Below, piece after piece: positions 49,836 to 63,533 of a stretch of 64,000 bases of DNA. The notes beneath the pieces were generated by a model. It saw only the letters and a list, made by a program, of their open reading frames with translations, did no database searches and was not told where the DNA came from. The stretch's first letter is position 1, and each line of letters opens with the position of its first letter. A program made the translations under genes and the position numbers. The DNA comes from Tepidimonas ignava. GTDB taxonomy: Bacteria > Pseudomonadota > Gammaproteobacteria > Burkholderiales > Burkholderiaceae_C. The stretch is taken from the NCBI RefSeq assembly GCF_004342625.1, contig NZ_SMAH01000007.1, positions 91,791 to 155,790 of the forward strand. The letters are read 5' to 3'.

Positions 49836-49955
49836 TCAGCCGAACTTGACGAACAGCCGCGCGTACGGCGCCTTCAGGCCACCCAGCGCCTTGCGCACCG
49901 CGTCGGCGTCACCCTGCCGCACAGCCTCGCGCAGGGCCTGCACCGAGGCCGACGA
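49836..49955 (-). pseudogene. C-terminal remnant of an unidentified gene
   Basis: On the minus strand the last ~38 codons before TGA at 49838-49836 read as a coherent protein tail (VQALREAVRQGDADAVRKALGGLKAPYARLFVKFG). Upstream the reading soon becomes low-quality and meets a stop at about 50010, with no start. It lies in the 286-base gap before the SHP gene and runs against the flanking genes. It looks like the end of a periplasmic helical protein cut off by recombination. I cannot name the parent. Confidence 0.45.
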
Positions 49956-50098
49956 CCGCCCCGTGGACCGGCCCCGCGGCCGGATGGCCGCAAGGCTGCA
50001 CCCGCCAGCTTAACCGCCGATGAACGCCGCGTTCACGCTGGCGACGGCCCCCTGCCGGCATCCTGCACGCATCCGAACCGCGATACCCGGAGCCGACC

Positions 50099-50530
50099 AT
50101 GACCCTCCCGATCCGATGCCCCCGACCGACCCGCCAGGCCGCCGCGCGCGCGGCGCTGGCGGCCATCCTGACCGTCACCGCCGTGCTGGCCCGCGCCGGC
50201 GACACCACGCCGGCGGCGGAGCTGGCCCGCTTCGAGGCCGAGGCCGGCCGCGCCGGGGACACCGCCGCCGGCCAGCGCCTGTTCACGCAGCGCCACGGCG
50301 GCGAGTGGTCGTGCAGCAGCTGCCACGGCGAGCCGCCGACCCGCGCCGGCCGCCACGCCAGCACCGGCAAGACGATCCCGCCGCTGGCCCCCGCCGCCAA
50401 CCCGGACGCGCTGACCGAGCGCGCCAAGGTCGACAAGTGGCTGCGGCGCAACTGCGGCGACGTGCTCGGCCGCGCCTGCACCGCCGCCGAGAAGGCCGAC
50501 GTGCTGGCCTGGCTGACCCGCCTGCGCTGA
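50099..50530 (+). CDS. SHP-type (sphaeroides haem protein) cytochrome c, DUF1924
   Basis: A 143-residue secreted monohaem cytochrome c. The signal peptide ends near residue 33. Haem attaches at CSSCH (residues 72-76). TRAGRHASTGKTIPPLAPAANPDALTERAKVDKWLRRNCGDVLGRAC aligns with R. sphaeroides SHP. The Asn of RRNC (about 118) is the unusual sixth ligand that swings away to let O2 or NO bind, and Cys119/Cys127 match the conserved disulfide. It is followed by a diheme cytochrome c and a cytochrome b, the classic SHP gene set. The role of SHP is unsettled; small-ligand binding or reduction is proposed. Confidence 0.9.
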   Translation: MTLPIRCPRPTRQAAARAALAAILTVTAVLARAGDTTPAAELARFEAEAGRAGDTAAGQRLFTQRHGGEWSCSSCHGEPPTRAGRHASTGKTIPPLAPAANPDALTERAKVDKWLRRNCGDVLGRACTAAEKADVLAWLTRLR

Positions 50531-50561
50531 CCCCGCCCGGACGCCCGAAGGAGCCCCGACG

Positions 50562-51086
50562 ATGACCACCCCCTCGACACGATCGCGCGCGCGGCGCCTC
50601 GCCGCCGCCCTGCTGACCGCCCTGCCAGCGTGGCCGGCGCTGGCCGACGGCGTGCGCCTGCCGGCCCAGGTGCCCCCGGCCTACCGCAGCGAGTGCGGCG
50701 CCTGCCACGTCGCCTACCCGCCCGGGCTGCTGCCGGCGGCGTCGTGGCAGCGGCTGATGGGCAGCCTCGAGCGCCACTACGGCACCGACGCCTCGCTCGA
50801 CCCCGCCACGGTGCGGCAGCTTGCCACCTGGCTGCAGGCGCACGCCGGAACGGGCAAGCGCGTCGGCCCCGAGCCGCCCCCGCAGGACCGCATCACGCGC
50901 AGCGCCTGGTTCGAGCGCAAGCACCGCCAGCTCGACGACGCCGTCTGGCGCCTGCCGAGCGTCAAGAGCGCGGCCAACTGCGCCGCCTGCCACGGCGGCG
51001 CCGAGCAGGGCCGCTTCGACGCGCACGACCTGCGCATGCCCGCCGGCCTGCCGGCGCGCTACCACCGCGCCTTCCTGGACGACTGA
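50562..51086 (+). CDS. Diheme cytochrome c (DHC)
   Basis: A 174-residue secreted cytochrome. A signal peptide ends near ALADG (residue 29). Two haem motifs CGACH (residues 45-49) and CAACH (140-144) lie far apart, as in the DHC family. YRSECGACHVAYPPGLLPAASWQRLMGSLERHYGTDASLD is a signature stretch. DHC donates electrons to SHP in the systems studied. AAGGAG lies upstream of the ATG; the gene is 31 bases after the SHP gene and 23 bases before the cytochrome b gene. Confidence 0.9.
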   Translation: MTTPSTRSRARRLAAALLTALPAWPALADGVRLPAQVPPAYRSECGACHVAYPPGLLPAASWQRLMGSLERHYGTDASLDPATVRQLATWLQAHAGTGKRVGPEPPPQDRITRSAWFERKHRQLDDAVWRLPSVKSAANCAACHGGAEQGRFDAHDLRMPAGLPARYHRAFLDD

Positions 51087-51109
51087 TCCCTTTTGCCGGA
51101 GCCGACGCC

Positions 51110-51916
51110 ATGTTCGCCACCACCCGACCCGACGTGCCCGAGCGCGCCCCCGGCGCCGCCGCGGCCACCCCCCCGACCCCCGGCCGGCGCGTCACCGACG
51201 CGCCGACGCGCGCCTTCCACTGGCTGTTCGCGCTCAGCTTCGTCGGCGCCTACCTCACCGCCGACGGCGAGCGCTGGCGGCTGGTGCACGTCGTGCTCGG
51301 CTACACGATGGCCGGGCTGCTGGGCTGGCGCGTGCTGTACGGCCTCGTCGGCCCGCGCCACGTGCGGCTGGCGGCGCTGGCGCGCAAGCTCGCCGCCGCC
51401 CCCGGGTGGGTGCGCGCCACGCTGCAGGCGCTGCGCGCAGGGGACTGGAACGCGCTGGCCAGTGCCGGCCGGCAGGGCCAGAACCTGGCGCTGGCCGGTG
51501 TCATCGCCGCGCTGCTGCTGGCGGTGCCGCCGCTGGTGGCCAGCGGCGTGGCCACCTTTCACGACTGGGGCGGCGAGTGGCTGGAGGAAGTGCACGAGTT
51601 TTTCGGCAACGGGATGCTCGCGCTGGTGCTGGCGCACCTGGGGCAGCTCGCCGCGCTGAGCGTGTGGCGGCGGCAGAACCTGGCGCGGCCGATGCTGACC
51701 GGCCGCACCCCGGGCCGCGGCCCGGATCTGGTCACGCACAACCACGGCGCGCTGGCCCTGCTGCTGGTGCTGGCGGTGCTGGCCTACTGGGCGTGGGAGT
51801 GGTCCAACGCCCCAACCCGCGGGATGCCGGGGGGCACGGCCGCGTCGGGCTGGACGCTCGGGGCACCGCAGGCCTCCGCCGCGGACCGGCACCACGACGA
51901 CGAGGACGACGACTGA
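51110..51916 (+). CDS. Cytochrome b561-family membrane protein of the SHP/DHC operon
   Basis: A 268-residue cytochrome b with about four to five membrane segments. The haem His residues include AFHWLFALSFVGAYL, RLVHVVLGYTMAGLLGWRVLYGLVG and WLEEVHEFFGNGMLALVLAHLGQL. It should pass electrons from the quinone pool to DHC and SHP. The C-terminus is acidic and His-rich (DRHHDDEDDD), possibly metal-binding. It keeps an uninterrupted second half, unlike the cytochrome b561 reading at 47979. Last gene of the operon. CCGGAG precedes the ATG. Confidence 0.9.
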   Translation: MFATTRPDVPERAPGAAAATPPTPGRRVTDAPTRAFHWLFALSFVGAYLTADGERWRLVHVVLGYTMAGLLGWRVLYGLVGPRHVRLAALARKLAAAPGWVRATLQALRAGDWNALASAGRQGQNLALAGVIAALLLAVPPLVASGVATFHDWGGEWLEEVHEFFGNGMLALVLAHLGQLAALSVWRRQNLARPMLTGRTPGRGPDLVTHNHGALALLLVLAVLAYWAWEWSNAPTRGMPGGTAASGWTLGAPQASAADRHHDDEDDD

Positions 51917-51954
51917 CACCGGGCCGGTGCGTCACGCGCTGGGCGCGCCATGGA

Positions 51955-52371
51955 TCAGCGGGCCGGGATCGGCACCGGGCAGCGCACGGCCTCTGCGCTG
52001 CCGCGCGTCCAGCACCACCCGGGCCGATCGGCCTGGGGATGGGGCGTCCCCTGGCGGTCCAGGCGCACGTCCATCGCCGTCCAGCGAACGGCGCCCTGAC
52101 GATCGACGGTCAGGCGCACCAGCCAGCCGGTCGTCGTCTCTGGGGCACGAAAGCCATCGAACACGAAATTGCCCAGGCTGTAGATGATCGGGCGGCCTCG
52201 GTAGACCTCGGTGTCCTGGACCACATGGGGGTGCCCCCCGATCACGGCATCGGCGCCGGCATCGATCATCCACCGGGCCAGAGCGCGCTGGCGGGCGCTC
52301 GCCCGCGGTTCGTATTCCCAACCCCAGTGCATCACGGGGATGACCACATCGGCCCCGTACACCTGCCGCGC
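51955..52371 (-). pseudogene. CapA family protein, 5'-truncated
   Basis: The reading VYGADVVIPVMHWGWEYEPRASARQRALARWMIDAGADAVIGGHPHVVQ...IYSLGNFVFD is the C-terminal third of a CapA-type metallophosphatase-like protein (poly-gamma-glutamate capsule family). Family members have about 350 residues; only about 136 remain, and no start or ribosome site precedes it. The frame runs into the 3' end of sbtA at about 52370, so the N-terminal part was lost when the sbtA side joined. Not expected to be functional. Confidence 0.82.
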
Positions 52372-52378
52372 ACGCCGA

Positions 52379-53341
52379 TCAGCCGAGCACCGCGCGCGCC
52401 ACCTGGGTGTACAGCGGGATACCGATCAGGATGTTGAACGGGAACGTCACCCCCAGGCTCAGCCCGAAGTACAGCGCCGGGTTGGCCTCCGGGATCGCGT
52501 AGCGCAGCACCGCCGGCACCACGATGTACGAGGCGCTGGCCGACAGCACCATCAGCAGCACCGCGTCGCCCACCGGCATGCCCAGCACGGTGGCCAACCC
52601 CAGCGCGATGCTGGCGTGCACCAGGGGCGCCAGCCCCGCATAGGCCAGCAGCACCGGCGACGCCTTGCGCGCCTCTTGGAAGTTGCGCGCCACCATCAGA
52701 CCCATGTCCAGCAAAAAGAAGGCCAGCATGCCCTTGAACAGGTCGCCCGAGAACGGCTGCATCACCGCCTTGCCGGTCTCGCCGCTCAGGTAACCGATGA
52801 CCATCGATCCCAGCAGCAGCATCTGCGCGCCGTCGGTGAAGGACTCGTGCAGGATGTGCCCGATGCGCAGATCGGGCGAGCCGTCCACCCCGCGCTCCTT
52901 GCGGATGGCGTTGGCCAGCAGCACGGCGACGATGATGGCCGGCGACTCCATCAGCACCATCGCCACGGTCATGTGGCCGCCGGGGGCCAGCCCGGCGCTG
53001 GTCAAAAACTGCGTCGCCGTGACGAACGTCACCGCGCTGACCGACCCGTAGCACGCCGCCACGGCCGCCGCGTCCAGGCGCGAGACGTGGCGGCGCAAAA
53101 ACGCGTAACCCATCAACGGCACGATCACCGCCATGGCCATGGCCGCGCCGATGCCCAGCAGGATCTCGGGGTTGAAGCCCGCCTGCGCCAGCGCGAACCC
53201 GCCCTTGAGCCCCAGCGCCATCAACAGGTACAGCGACAGGAACTTGGCGATGGCCGGCGGGATCTCCAGATTGGAGCGTACCGCGCCGGCCAGCACACCA
53301 AAAACGAAGAACAGGATGGCGGGATCGAGCAGACTTTGCAT
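52379..53341 (-). CDS. sbtA: Sodium-dependent bicarbonate transporter SbtA family permease
   Basis: A 320-residue membrane protein with about ten hydrophobic segments, beginning MQSLLDPAILFFVFGVLAGAVRSNLEIPPAIAKFLSLYLL, typical of the SbtA (DUF897) family. ACYGSVSAVTFVTATQFL and LSASASYIVVPAVLRYAIPEANPALYFGLSLGVTFPFNI are conserved segments. Cyanobacterial SbtA imports bicarbonate with sodium. No SbtB or carbonic anhydrase gene adjoins, so the substrate is inferred. It runs in the direction of the ars operon but is 122 bases away, with an inverted repeat between. Confidence 0.88.
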   Translation of the reverse strand: MQSLLDPAILFFVFGVLAGAVRSNLEIPPAIAKFLSLYLLMALGLKGGFALAQAGFNPEILLGIGAAMAMAVIVPLMGYAFLRRHVSRLDAAAVAACYGSVSAVTFVTATQFLTSAGLAPGGHMTVAMVLMESPAIIVAVLLANAIRKERGVDGSPDLRIGHILHESFTDGAQMLLLGSMVIGYLSGETGKAVMQPFSGDLFKGMLAFFLLDMGLMVARNFQEARKASPVLLAYAGLAPLVHASIALGLATVLGMPVGDAVLLMVLSASASYIVVPAVLRYAIPEANPALYFGLSLGVTFPFNILIGIPLYTQVARAVLG

Positions 53342-53399
53342 GCGGACCTTCAGTCAAACGACGTCAAACGTTCAACTGTAGCCGCGCTCAGGCATGCGG

Positions 53400-53435
53400 T
53401 TCCATCGATTTTTTTGGTGGAAACCATCGATGGAA
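53400..53435. repeat. 10-bp perfect inverted repeat between acr3 and sbtA
   Basis: TTCCATCGAT (53400-53409) and ATCGATGGAA (53426-53435), with 16 bases between that include six T. It could be an operator for sbtA or a terminator of the ars operon; no further T-run follows the second arm on the minus strand, which favours an operator or mRNA hairpin. Confidence 0.6.
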
Positions 53436-53463
53436 GACGATGATTTACGACCCATCAACCCCG

Positions 53464-54549
53464 TCACGCCCGTGATGGGCGGATACCCGACTCGTACCAT
53501 CCCTTGCTGCGGTTGACGATCGACACCACCGCCAGCATGACCGGCACTTCGATCAGCACCCCCACCACGGTGGCCAAGGCGGCACCGGACTCGAAGCCGA
53601 ACAGGCTGATCGCCGCCGCCACGGCCAGCTCGAAGAAATTGGACGCACCGATCAACGCCGACGGGCATGCGACGGCGTGCGACTCGCCCACGCGCCGGTT
53701 GAGCCAATACGCCAGCGACGAGTTGAACGCCACCTGGATGAGGATGGGCACCGCCAGCAGAGCGATCACGAGCGGCTGCCGCAGAATCTGCTCGCCCTGA
53801 AAGGCGAACAGCAGCACCAGCGTCGCCAGCAGCGCCGCGATGGACCACGGCCCCGTGCGGCGCATGGTGGCATCCAGAACCTGCGGTCCGCGCGCGAGCA
53901 GCCGGCGCCGCCACGCCTGGGCCAGCAGCACGGGCACCACGATGTACAGCCCCACCGACACGAGCAAGGTGTCCCACGGCACGGTGATCGCCGACAAGCC
54001 CAGCAAAAAGGCCACCAGCGGCGCGAAGGCAAACACCATGATGGTGTCGTTGAGGGCCACCTGCGACAGCGTGAACAGCGGGTCGCCGCCGGTCAGACGG
54101 CTCCAGACGAACACCATCGCCGTGCACGGCGCGGCCGCCAGCAAGATCAGGCCGGCCACATAGCTGTCGATCTGCTCCGTGGGCAACCAGGGCGCAAACC
54201 ACTGGCGCACGAACAACCAGGCCAGAAACGCCATCAAAAACGGCTTGACCAGCCAGTTGACGAACAGCGTCACCCCGATGCCGCGCACATGGCGGCGCAC
54301 CTGTCCCAGCGCGCCAAAGTCCACCTTCACCAGCATCGGGATGATCATCACCCAGATGAGCAGGCCCACCGGCAGGTTGACGCGCGCCACCTCCAGCCGC
54401 CCGATGGCCTGAAACAGGCCCGGCAACCATTGCCCGAGGGCGATGCCCACCACGATGCAAACCGCCACCCAGAGCGTCAGGTAACGCTCGAACGCGCTCA
54501 TGGGCGCGCCAGCCGCCTGCTTGGCGGCAATGTCACACTGCGCGCTCAC
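53464..54549 (-). CDS. acr3: Arsenite efflux transporter, ACR3 family
   Basis: A 361-residue membrane protein with about ten segments. VNLPVGLLIWVMIIPMLVKVDFGALG, AAPCTAMVFVWSRLTGGDPLFTLSQVALNDTIM and GASNFFELAVAAAISLFGFESGAALATVVGVLIEVPVML are ACR3 hallmarks. The conserved Cys of APCTAMVFVWS binds arsenite. It exports As(III) using the proton motive force. The start is GTG at 54549, 4 bases after arsC. Last gene of arsR-arsI-arsC-acr3. Often named arsB, but it is not the ArsB family. Confidence 0.94.
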   Translation of the reverse strand: MSAQCDIAAKQAAGAPMSAFERYLTLWVAVCIVVGIALGQWLPGLFQAIGRLEVARVNLPVGLLIWVMIIPMLVKVDFGALGQVRRHVRGIGVTLFVNWLVKPFLMAFLAWLFVRQWFAPWLPTEQIDSYVAGLILLAAAPCTAMVFVWSRLTGGDPLFTLSQVALNDTIMVFAFAPLVAFLLGLSAITVPWDTLLVSVGLYIVVPVLLAQAWRRRLLARGPQVLDATMRRTGPWSIAALLATLVLLFAFQGEQILRQPLVIALLAVPILIQVAFNSSLAYWLNRRVGESHAVACPSALIGASNFFELAVAAAISLFGFESGAALATVVGVLIEVPVMLAVVSIVNRSKGWYESGIRPSRA

Positions 54550-54553
54550 GGCC

Positions 54554-55054
54554 TCAGCTCCCGGCCAGGGCGCGCGCGCTGTCCTGCAGCAGGGCGCGCG
54601 CCAGCTTCTCGGGTGGCAATTGCGTCAGCATCTCCAGCCGGCGCTTCATCAGCTGCATGGTGCGGCGGAAGGCCTCGTGCTTGACCTCGCCCGGCTCGTC
54701 ACCCGCGGACGGATCGGCGTAGCCCCAGTGGGCCGTGGCCGGGTGTCCGGGCCACACGGGGCAGACCTCGCCCGCCGCGTTGTCACAAACGGTGATGATC
54801 AGATCCATCTCGGGCGCGTCGGGGCCGGCAAACTCATCCCAGCTTTTGCTGCGCAGCCCATCGGTGGCAATGCCCGCCTCGCGCAGCACGGCCAGCGCCA
54901 GGGGGTGGGGCTGCTGGTTCGGGCGCGGGCTGCTGCCCGCCGAATAGGCCCGAAAACGCCCGCGGCCCAGGTCGTTGAGCAGCGCCTCGGCCAGGATGCT
55001 GCGGGCGGAGTTGTGGGTGCACAAAAACAGCACGTTCAGGGGGCGGGAGGTCAT
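54554..55054 (-). CDS. arsC: Arsenate reductase ArsC, low-molecular-weight phosphatase type
   Basis: A 166-residue enzyme that reduces arsenate to arsenite. LFLCTHNSARSILAEALL has the CX5R loop with nucleophile Cys12. TVCDNAAGEVCPVWPG supplies Cys90 and Cys98, the relay cysteines of this class. This is the phosphatase-like type, not the glutaredoxin-linked E. coli R773 type. GAGGATGAGG lies upstream of the ATG at 55054, which I prefer to a longer reading with 24 unrelated residues. 10 bases after arsI. Confidence 0.94.
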   Translation of the reverse strand: MTSRPLNVLFLCTHNSARSILAEALLNDLGRGRFRAYSAGSSPRPNQQPHPLALAVLREAGIATDGLRSKSWDEFAGPDAPEMDLIITVCDNAAGEVCPVWPGHPATAHWGYADPSAGDEPGEVKHEAFRRTMQLMKRRLEMLTQLPPEKLARALLQDSARALAGS

Positions 55055-55064
55055 GGCCTCATCC

Positions 55065-55484
55065 TCAGCAGCAGGCCGCCGCGCAGCAAGCGCCGGAGGC
55101 GGCATCCGCCTCGCGGAAGACGGCAATGTCGCCCAGGGTGTGGAAATGCTCCCAGGCGATGCCCTGGGGGTCGGTCACCCAATGCTTTTCGCTGCGGGCG
55201 TAGCAGCAGGTGGTGGCCCCTTCGTCGAGCAGGGCCATGTCCGCGGCCTGGGCGCGGGCCTTGAGCTCGCCCAGCTCCGACGCCTCGTCCACCTGAAAGC
55301 CCAGGTGATCCCCCCCCGGCGCCGCGCCGCGCGTGGAGATCGCGAAGTTCAGCCGCGGATCGTCGAGCATCCATTTGGCGTAGTCGCGCTCGACGCGCAC
55401 CGGCGCGGCCGCGAACAGGCGCGAGTAAAACGCAATGCTCTGGTCCAGATCCTGGACATGCAGATGGACGTGGAAGCGCTTCAC
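55065..55484 (-). CDS. arsI: Organoarsenical C-As lyase ArsI / cadmium-induced CadI family
   Basis: A 139-residue glyoxalase/dioxygenase-fold protein. The iron triad fits His5, His60 (GGDHLGFQVD) and Glu112 (WEHFHT); TTCCYARSEKHWVTDPQG has the Cys93-Cys94 pair that holds trivalent organoarsenicals in ArsI. ArsI splits methylarsenite and aromatic arsenicals. The C-terminus GACCAAACC adds a second Cys-rich motif. The start is GTG at 55484 with AAGGAG 6 bases upstream. It sits between arsR and arsC. Annotations as CadI or ArsI overlap. Confidence 0.88.
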   Translation of the reverse strand: MKRFHVHLHVQDLDQSIAFYSRLFAAAPVRVERDYAKWMLDDPRLNFAISTRGAAPGGDHLGFQVDEASELGELKARAQAADMALLDEGATTCCYARSEKHWVTDPQGIAWEHFHTLGDIAVFREADAASGACCAAACC

Positions 55485-55509
55485 GGAATTCTCCTTCGAA
55501 GGGCGGGGA

Positions 55510-55836
55510 TCAACAATCGCAGGCCAGGGCGTCCGGGGTGATGCAGGCGTCGCCCCGGCAGCAGTTTTCGGTGAGGTAGGCGAGCAGCGCCTGCATCGCA
55601 TCGAACGCGGCCCGGTAAATCAGATGCCGGCCCTGCCGCTCCTGCGTCACCAGGCCGGCATGCAGCAATTCCTTGAGGTGAAAAGACAGCGCGCTGGGGG
55701 CGACTCCCAGCGCCTCGGCCAGGGTGCCCGGGGTCAACCCATCAGGGCCCGCCACCACCAGGGCGCGAAACGCGCGCAGCCGCACGGGCTGGGCCAGGGC
55801 GGCCAGGGCTTGGACGGTTTGGGCTTCGGTCAGCAT
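55510..55836 (-). CDS. arsR: ArsR-family metalloregulator
   Basis: A 108-residue repressor. Winged helix (LTPGTLAEALGVAPSALSFHLKELLHAGLVTQERQGRHLIYRA) over about residues 28-75. The C-terminus has many Cys (ENCCRGDACI, ACDC), likely the arsenite site; the classic CVC of the alpha-3 helix is absent, so sensing uses another site. The ATG at 55836 lies at the expected +1 of the promoter at 55844-55871, giving a leaderless message; the upstream ATGs at 55848 and 55845 fall inside the -10. First gene of arsR-arsI-arsC-acr3. Confidence 0.9.
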   Translation of the reverse strand: MLTEAQTVQALAALAQPVRLRAFRALVVAGPDGLTPGTLAEALGVAPSALSFHLKELLHAGLVTQERQGRHLIYRAAFDAMQALLAYLTENCCRGDACITPDALACDC

Positions 55837-55843
55837 GAAAGCC

Positions 55844-55880
55844 ATCATAAAACATTTCAATAAATATTCAACTATTGAAT
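55844..55880 (-). promoter_or_regulatory. ars promoter and ArsR operator
   Basis: On the minus strand TTGAAT (55871-55866), 16 bases, TATGAT (55849-55844) form a -35/-10 pair. The palindrome ATTCAA-CTA-TTGAAT (55866-55880) overlaps the -35, the position for repression by ArsR. Confidence 0.65.
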
Positions 55881-55921
55881 TGATGGCATCTCCTATCCCC
55901 AACACCGCGGCCGCCTTGTGC

Positions 55922-56020
55922 TCACAGCCGCAGGGCGCCCCCGTAGCCGGTCAGCTCCAGATACCCGCGTCCCACGCGGCGACCATCCAGGGTGCGCAGC
56001 TCGCACAAGCCCTCCCAGTA
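55922..56020 (-). pseudogene. C-terminal remnant of a CrtC/AttH lipocalin-like gene
   Basis: The last 32 codons read YWEGLCELRTLDGRRVGRGYLELTGYGGALRL and stop. YWEG and GRGYLELTGY are the C-terminal signature of lipocalin-like CrtC/AttH proteins. The rest of the gene is missing; the frame is cut at about 56020, where the sequence changes to the apparent end of the IS. It runs in the same direction as ars, upstream of arsR. Confidence 0.6.
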
Positions 56021-56144
56021 GAGGGCACTTCGCATAACCCCATTTCCGAAGGCTGAACCGGCATGAGGGCGCTCGCGTCGTTCAGTTCGGGGTTCTCGGT
56101 GCCGCTCAGGCCCCGTCATCGCAGCCTTGGCGGGCGCCCGAGGC

Positions 56145-56166
56145 CCTGCAAAACGGCGTTTGCAGG
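56145..56166. repeat. 8-bp inverted repeat inside the IS, downstream of the transposase
   Basis: CCTGCAAA-ACGGCG-TTTGCAGG, a perfect hairpin 24 bases past the transposase stop. No long T-run follows on the minus strand, so it may be a weak terminator or transposase-related structure. Confidence 0.6.
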
Positions 56167-56189
56167 CTGCAGCGGGCGCACCTCTGCCT

Positions 56190-62005
<5,816 letters not shown>

Positions 62006-62009
<4 letters not shown>

Positions 62010-63364
62010 TCCTGATTGGATGGCTTGTCGGCATTCGGGGTGGAGTCGCCGAGCACCCGGTCAATGTCCGCGGCCGCGCGATGCGCTTCGGCCAGTGCCT
62101 TGAGGTATTGGGACTTGGCGGCGAAGTAGGTGCGCTGCGCGTCTAGCACTTCTAGAAAGTTGAACTTGCCGTTCTCGAATCCGATGGTGGCTGCGTCGTA
62201 GGCACTCTTAGCCCCGGGGAGTACGTCCCGTTGCAAGACCTCGACTTCCCTGCGAATGGCGTCCAGCCGCTCGCGGGCTTGCATCACTTCAGTGCCGACT
62301 CGCACGTTCAACGCCTGGAGTTCGTCCCGGGCTTTGTCTTCGCGCTTCAGCGCTTCCAGCAAGTTGCCCTGATTGCGATCAAACAACGGCAACGGCACGG
62401 AGACGCCGAACAGCAGCTGATCACGCTGCAGCTCATTGGAGCGCTTCACTCCCAGGCTGAAGGTGACATCGGGTACCCGCTTGCTGCGCTCCAAATCGAC
62501 CAGTGATCTGCGGCGTTCCATCTCTAGCTGCGCACGACGCAAGATTGGCGAGACAGACAGGCGTTGCTGGACACTGTCGAAGCTTGGAACGGGCGGGAGC
62601 GCTTCAATATTGCCCGCGACGAGGGTGAAGCGAGGTGGATTGGCACCCAGCAAGCTGGCAAGACGTCCCCGAGCGTTGCGCAGCTCGCTTTGCGCCTGGG
62701 CGAGTTCAACGCGCACCCCGGCCTCAGCCACCCGGGCCTTTGATTCTTCGACGGGAGAAACCTTACCCGCTGCCACGCGCTTGGCAACCGCGTCGGTCAC
62801 TTTTCTCGCCAAATCGACACTGTCAAGAGCCAGTGCTACACGCTCCTGGGCTGCCAGCGTTTCGAAGAAGGCGGCGACCACAGCGGCGCGGATTTCGATG
62901 CGCCGCACATTCAGTTCTTCCACTGCGATGTCGCGCCCTCGCTCGGCGGCCGCGATACGGGCCGCGCGCTTGCCGCCCATTTCAACGGGAAGGTTGATCT
63001 GCACGCTTTGTGTGCGAGTCGCTGCCCTCTGGTCTTCCAGCGAGTACGCCAGTTCGGGATTGGGGCGAGCTTGCCCCTGGATCACCTGACCTTGCGTTGC
63101 CTCGATTTCCCGCCTTGCGACAGCCAGGTCTAGATTGCTGTCCAGGGCTAAATCGATGGCCTTTTGCAGCGTCAGGATCGTTGCCGCTTCGCTCTGCAAG
63201 CCGCTTTTGACGGCTGGATGATTGTCTTGTGCTGCTGGCAACGCCTGAGCGAAAGCTGCCCCTGCAGCGAGCGCTACGAGCAAGCTCGTCGCAGCCGCGA
63301 CTCCTGATGTGCGGAGGACGGAGACTGACTTCCGTCGTTTGTGATTGTGATGACTCTTCAACAT
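62006..63364 (-). CDS. czcC: Outer-membrane factor CzcC (TolC family)
   Basis: A 452-residue outer-membrane efflux protein. A signal region (TSLLVALAAGAAFAQA) ends near residue 41. Two OEP repeats follow (LTLQKAIDLALDSNLDLAVARREIEATQGQVIQGQARPNPELAYSLE; later LDAIRREVEVLQRDVLPGAKSAYDAATIGFENGKFNFLEVLDAQRTYF). It forms the exit duct for CzcA and CzcB. CTGGAGAATCGG precedes the ATG at 63364. First of czcCBA; its stop overlaps the czcB start. czcI lies 169 bases upstream. Confidence 0.92.
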
Positions 63365-63533
63365 CCGATTCTCCAGTGATATTCAAATACACGAGGGAAT
63401 CGGCGGAGAGCGATCCAAATGATCGCCTGCTCGTCGTCACGTCAGCCGAGCTGAGGTCGGCTTGATACGGTCACGCGCTAGGCGTATCCGTGCATTGGTG
63501 ATGACGAAGGGGAAGGAACGCGCTCCCCGCCGA

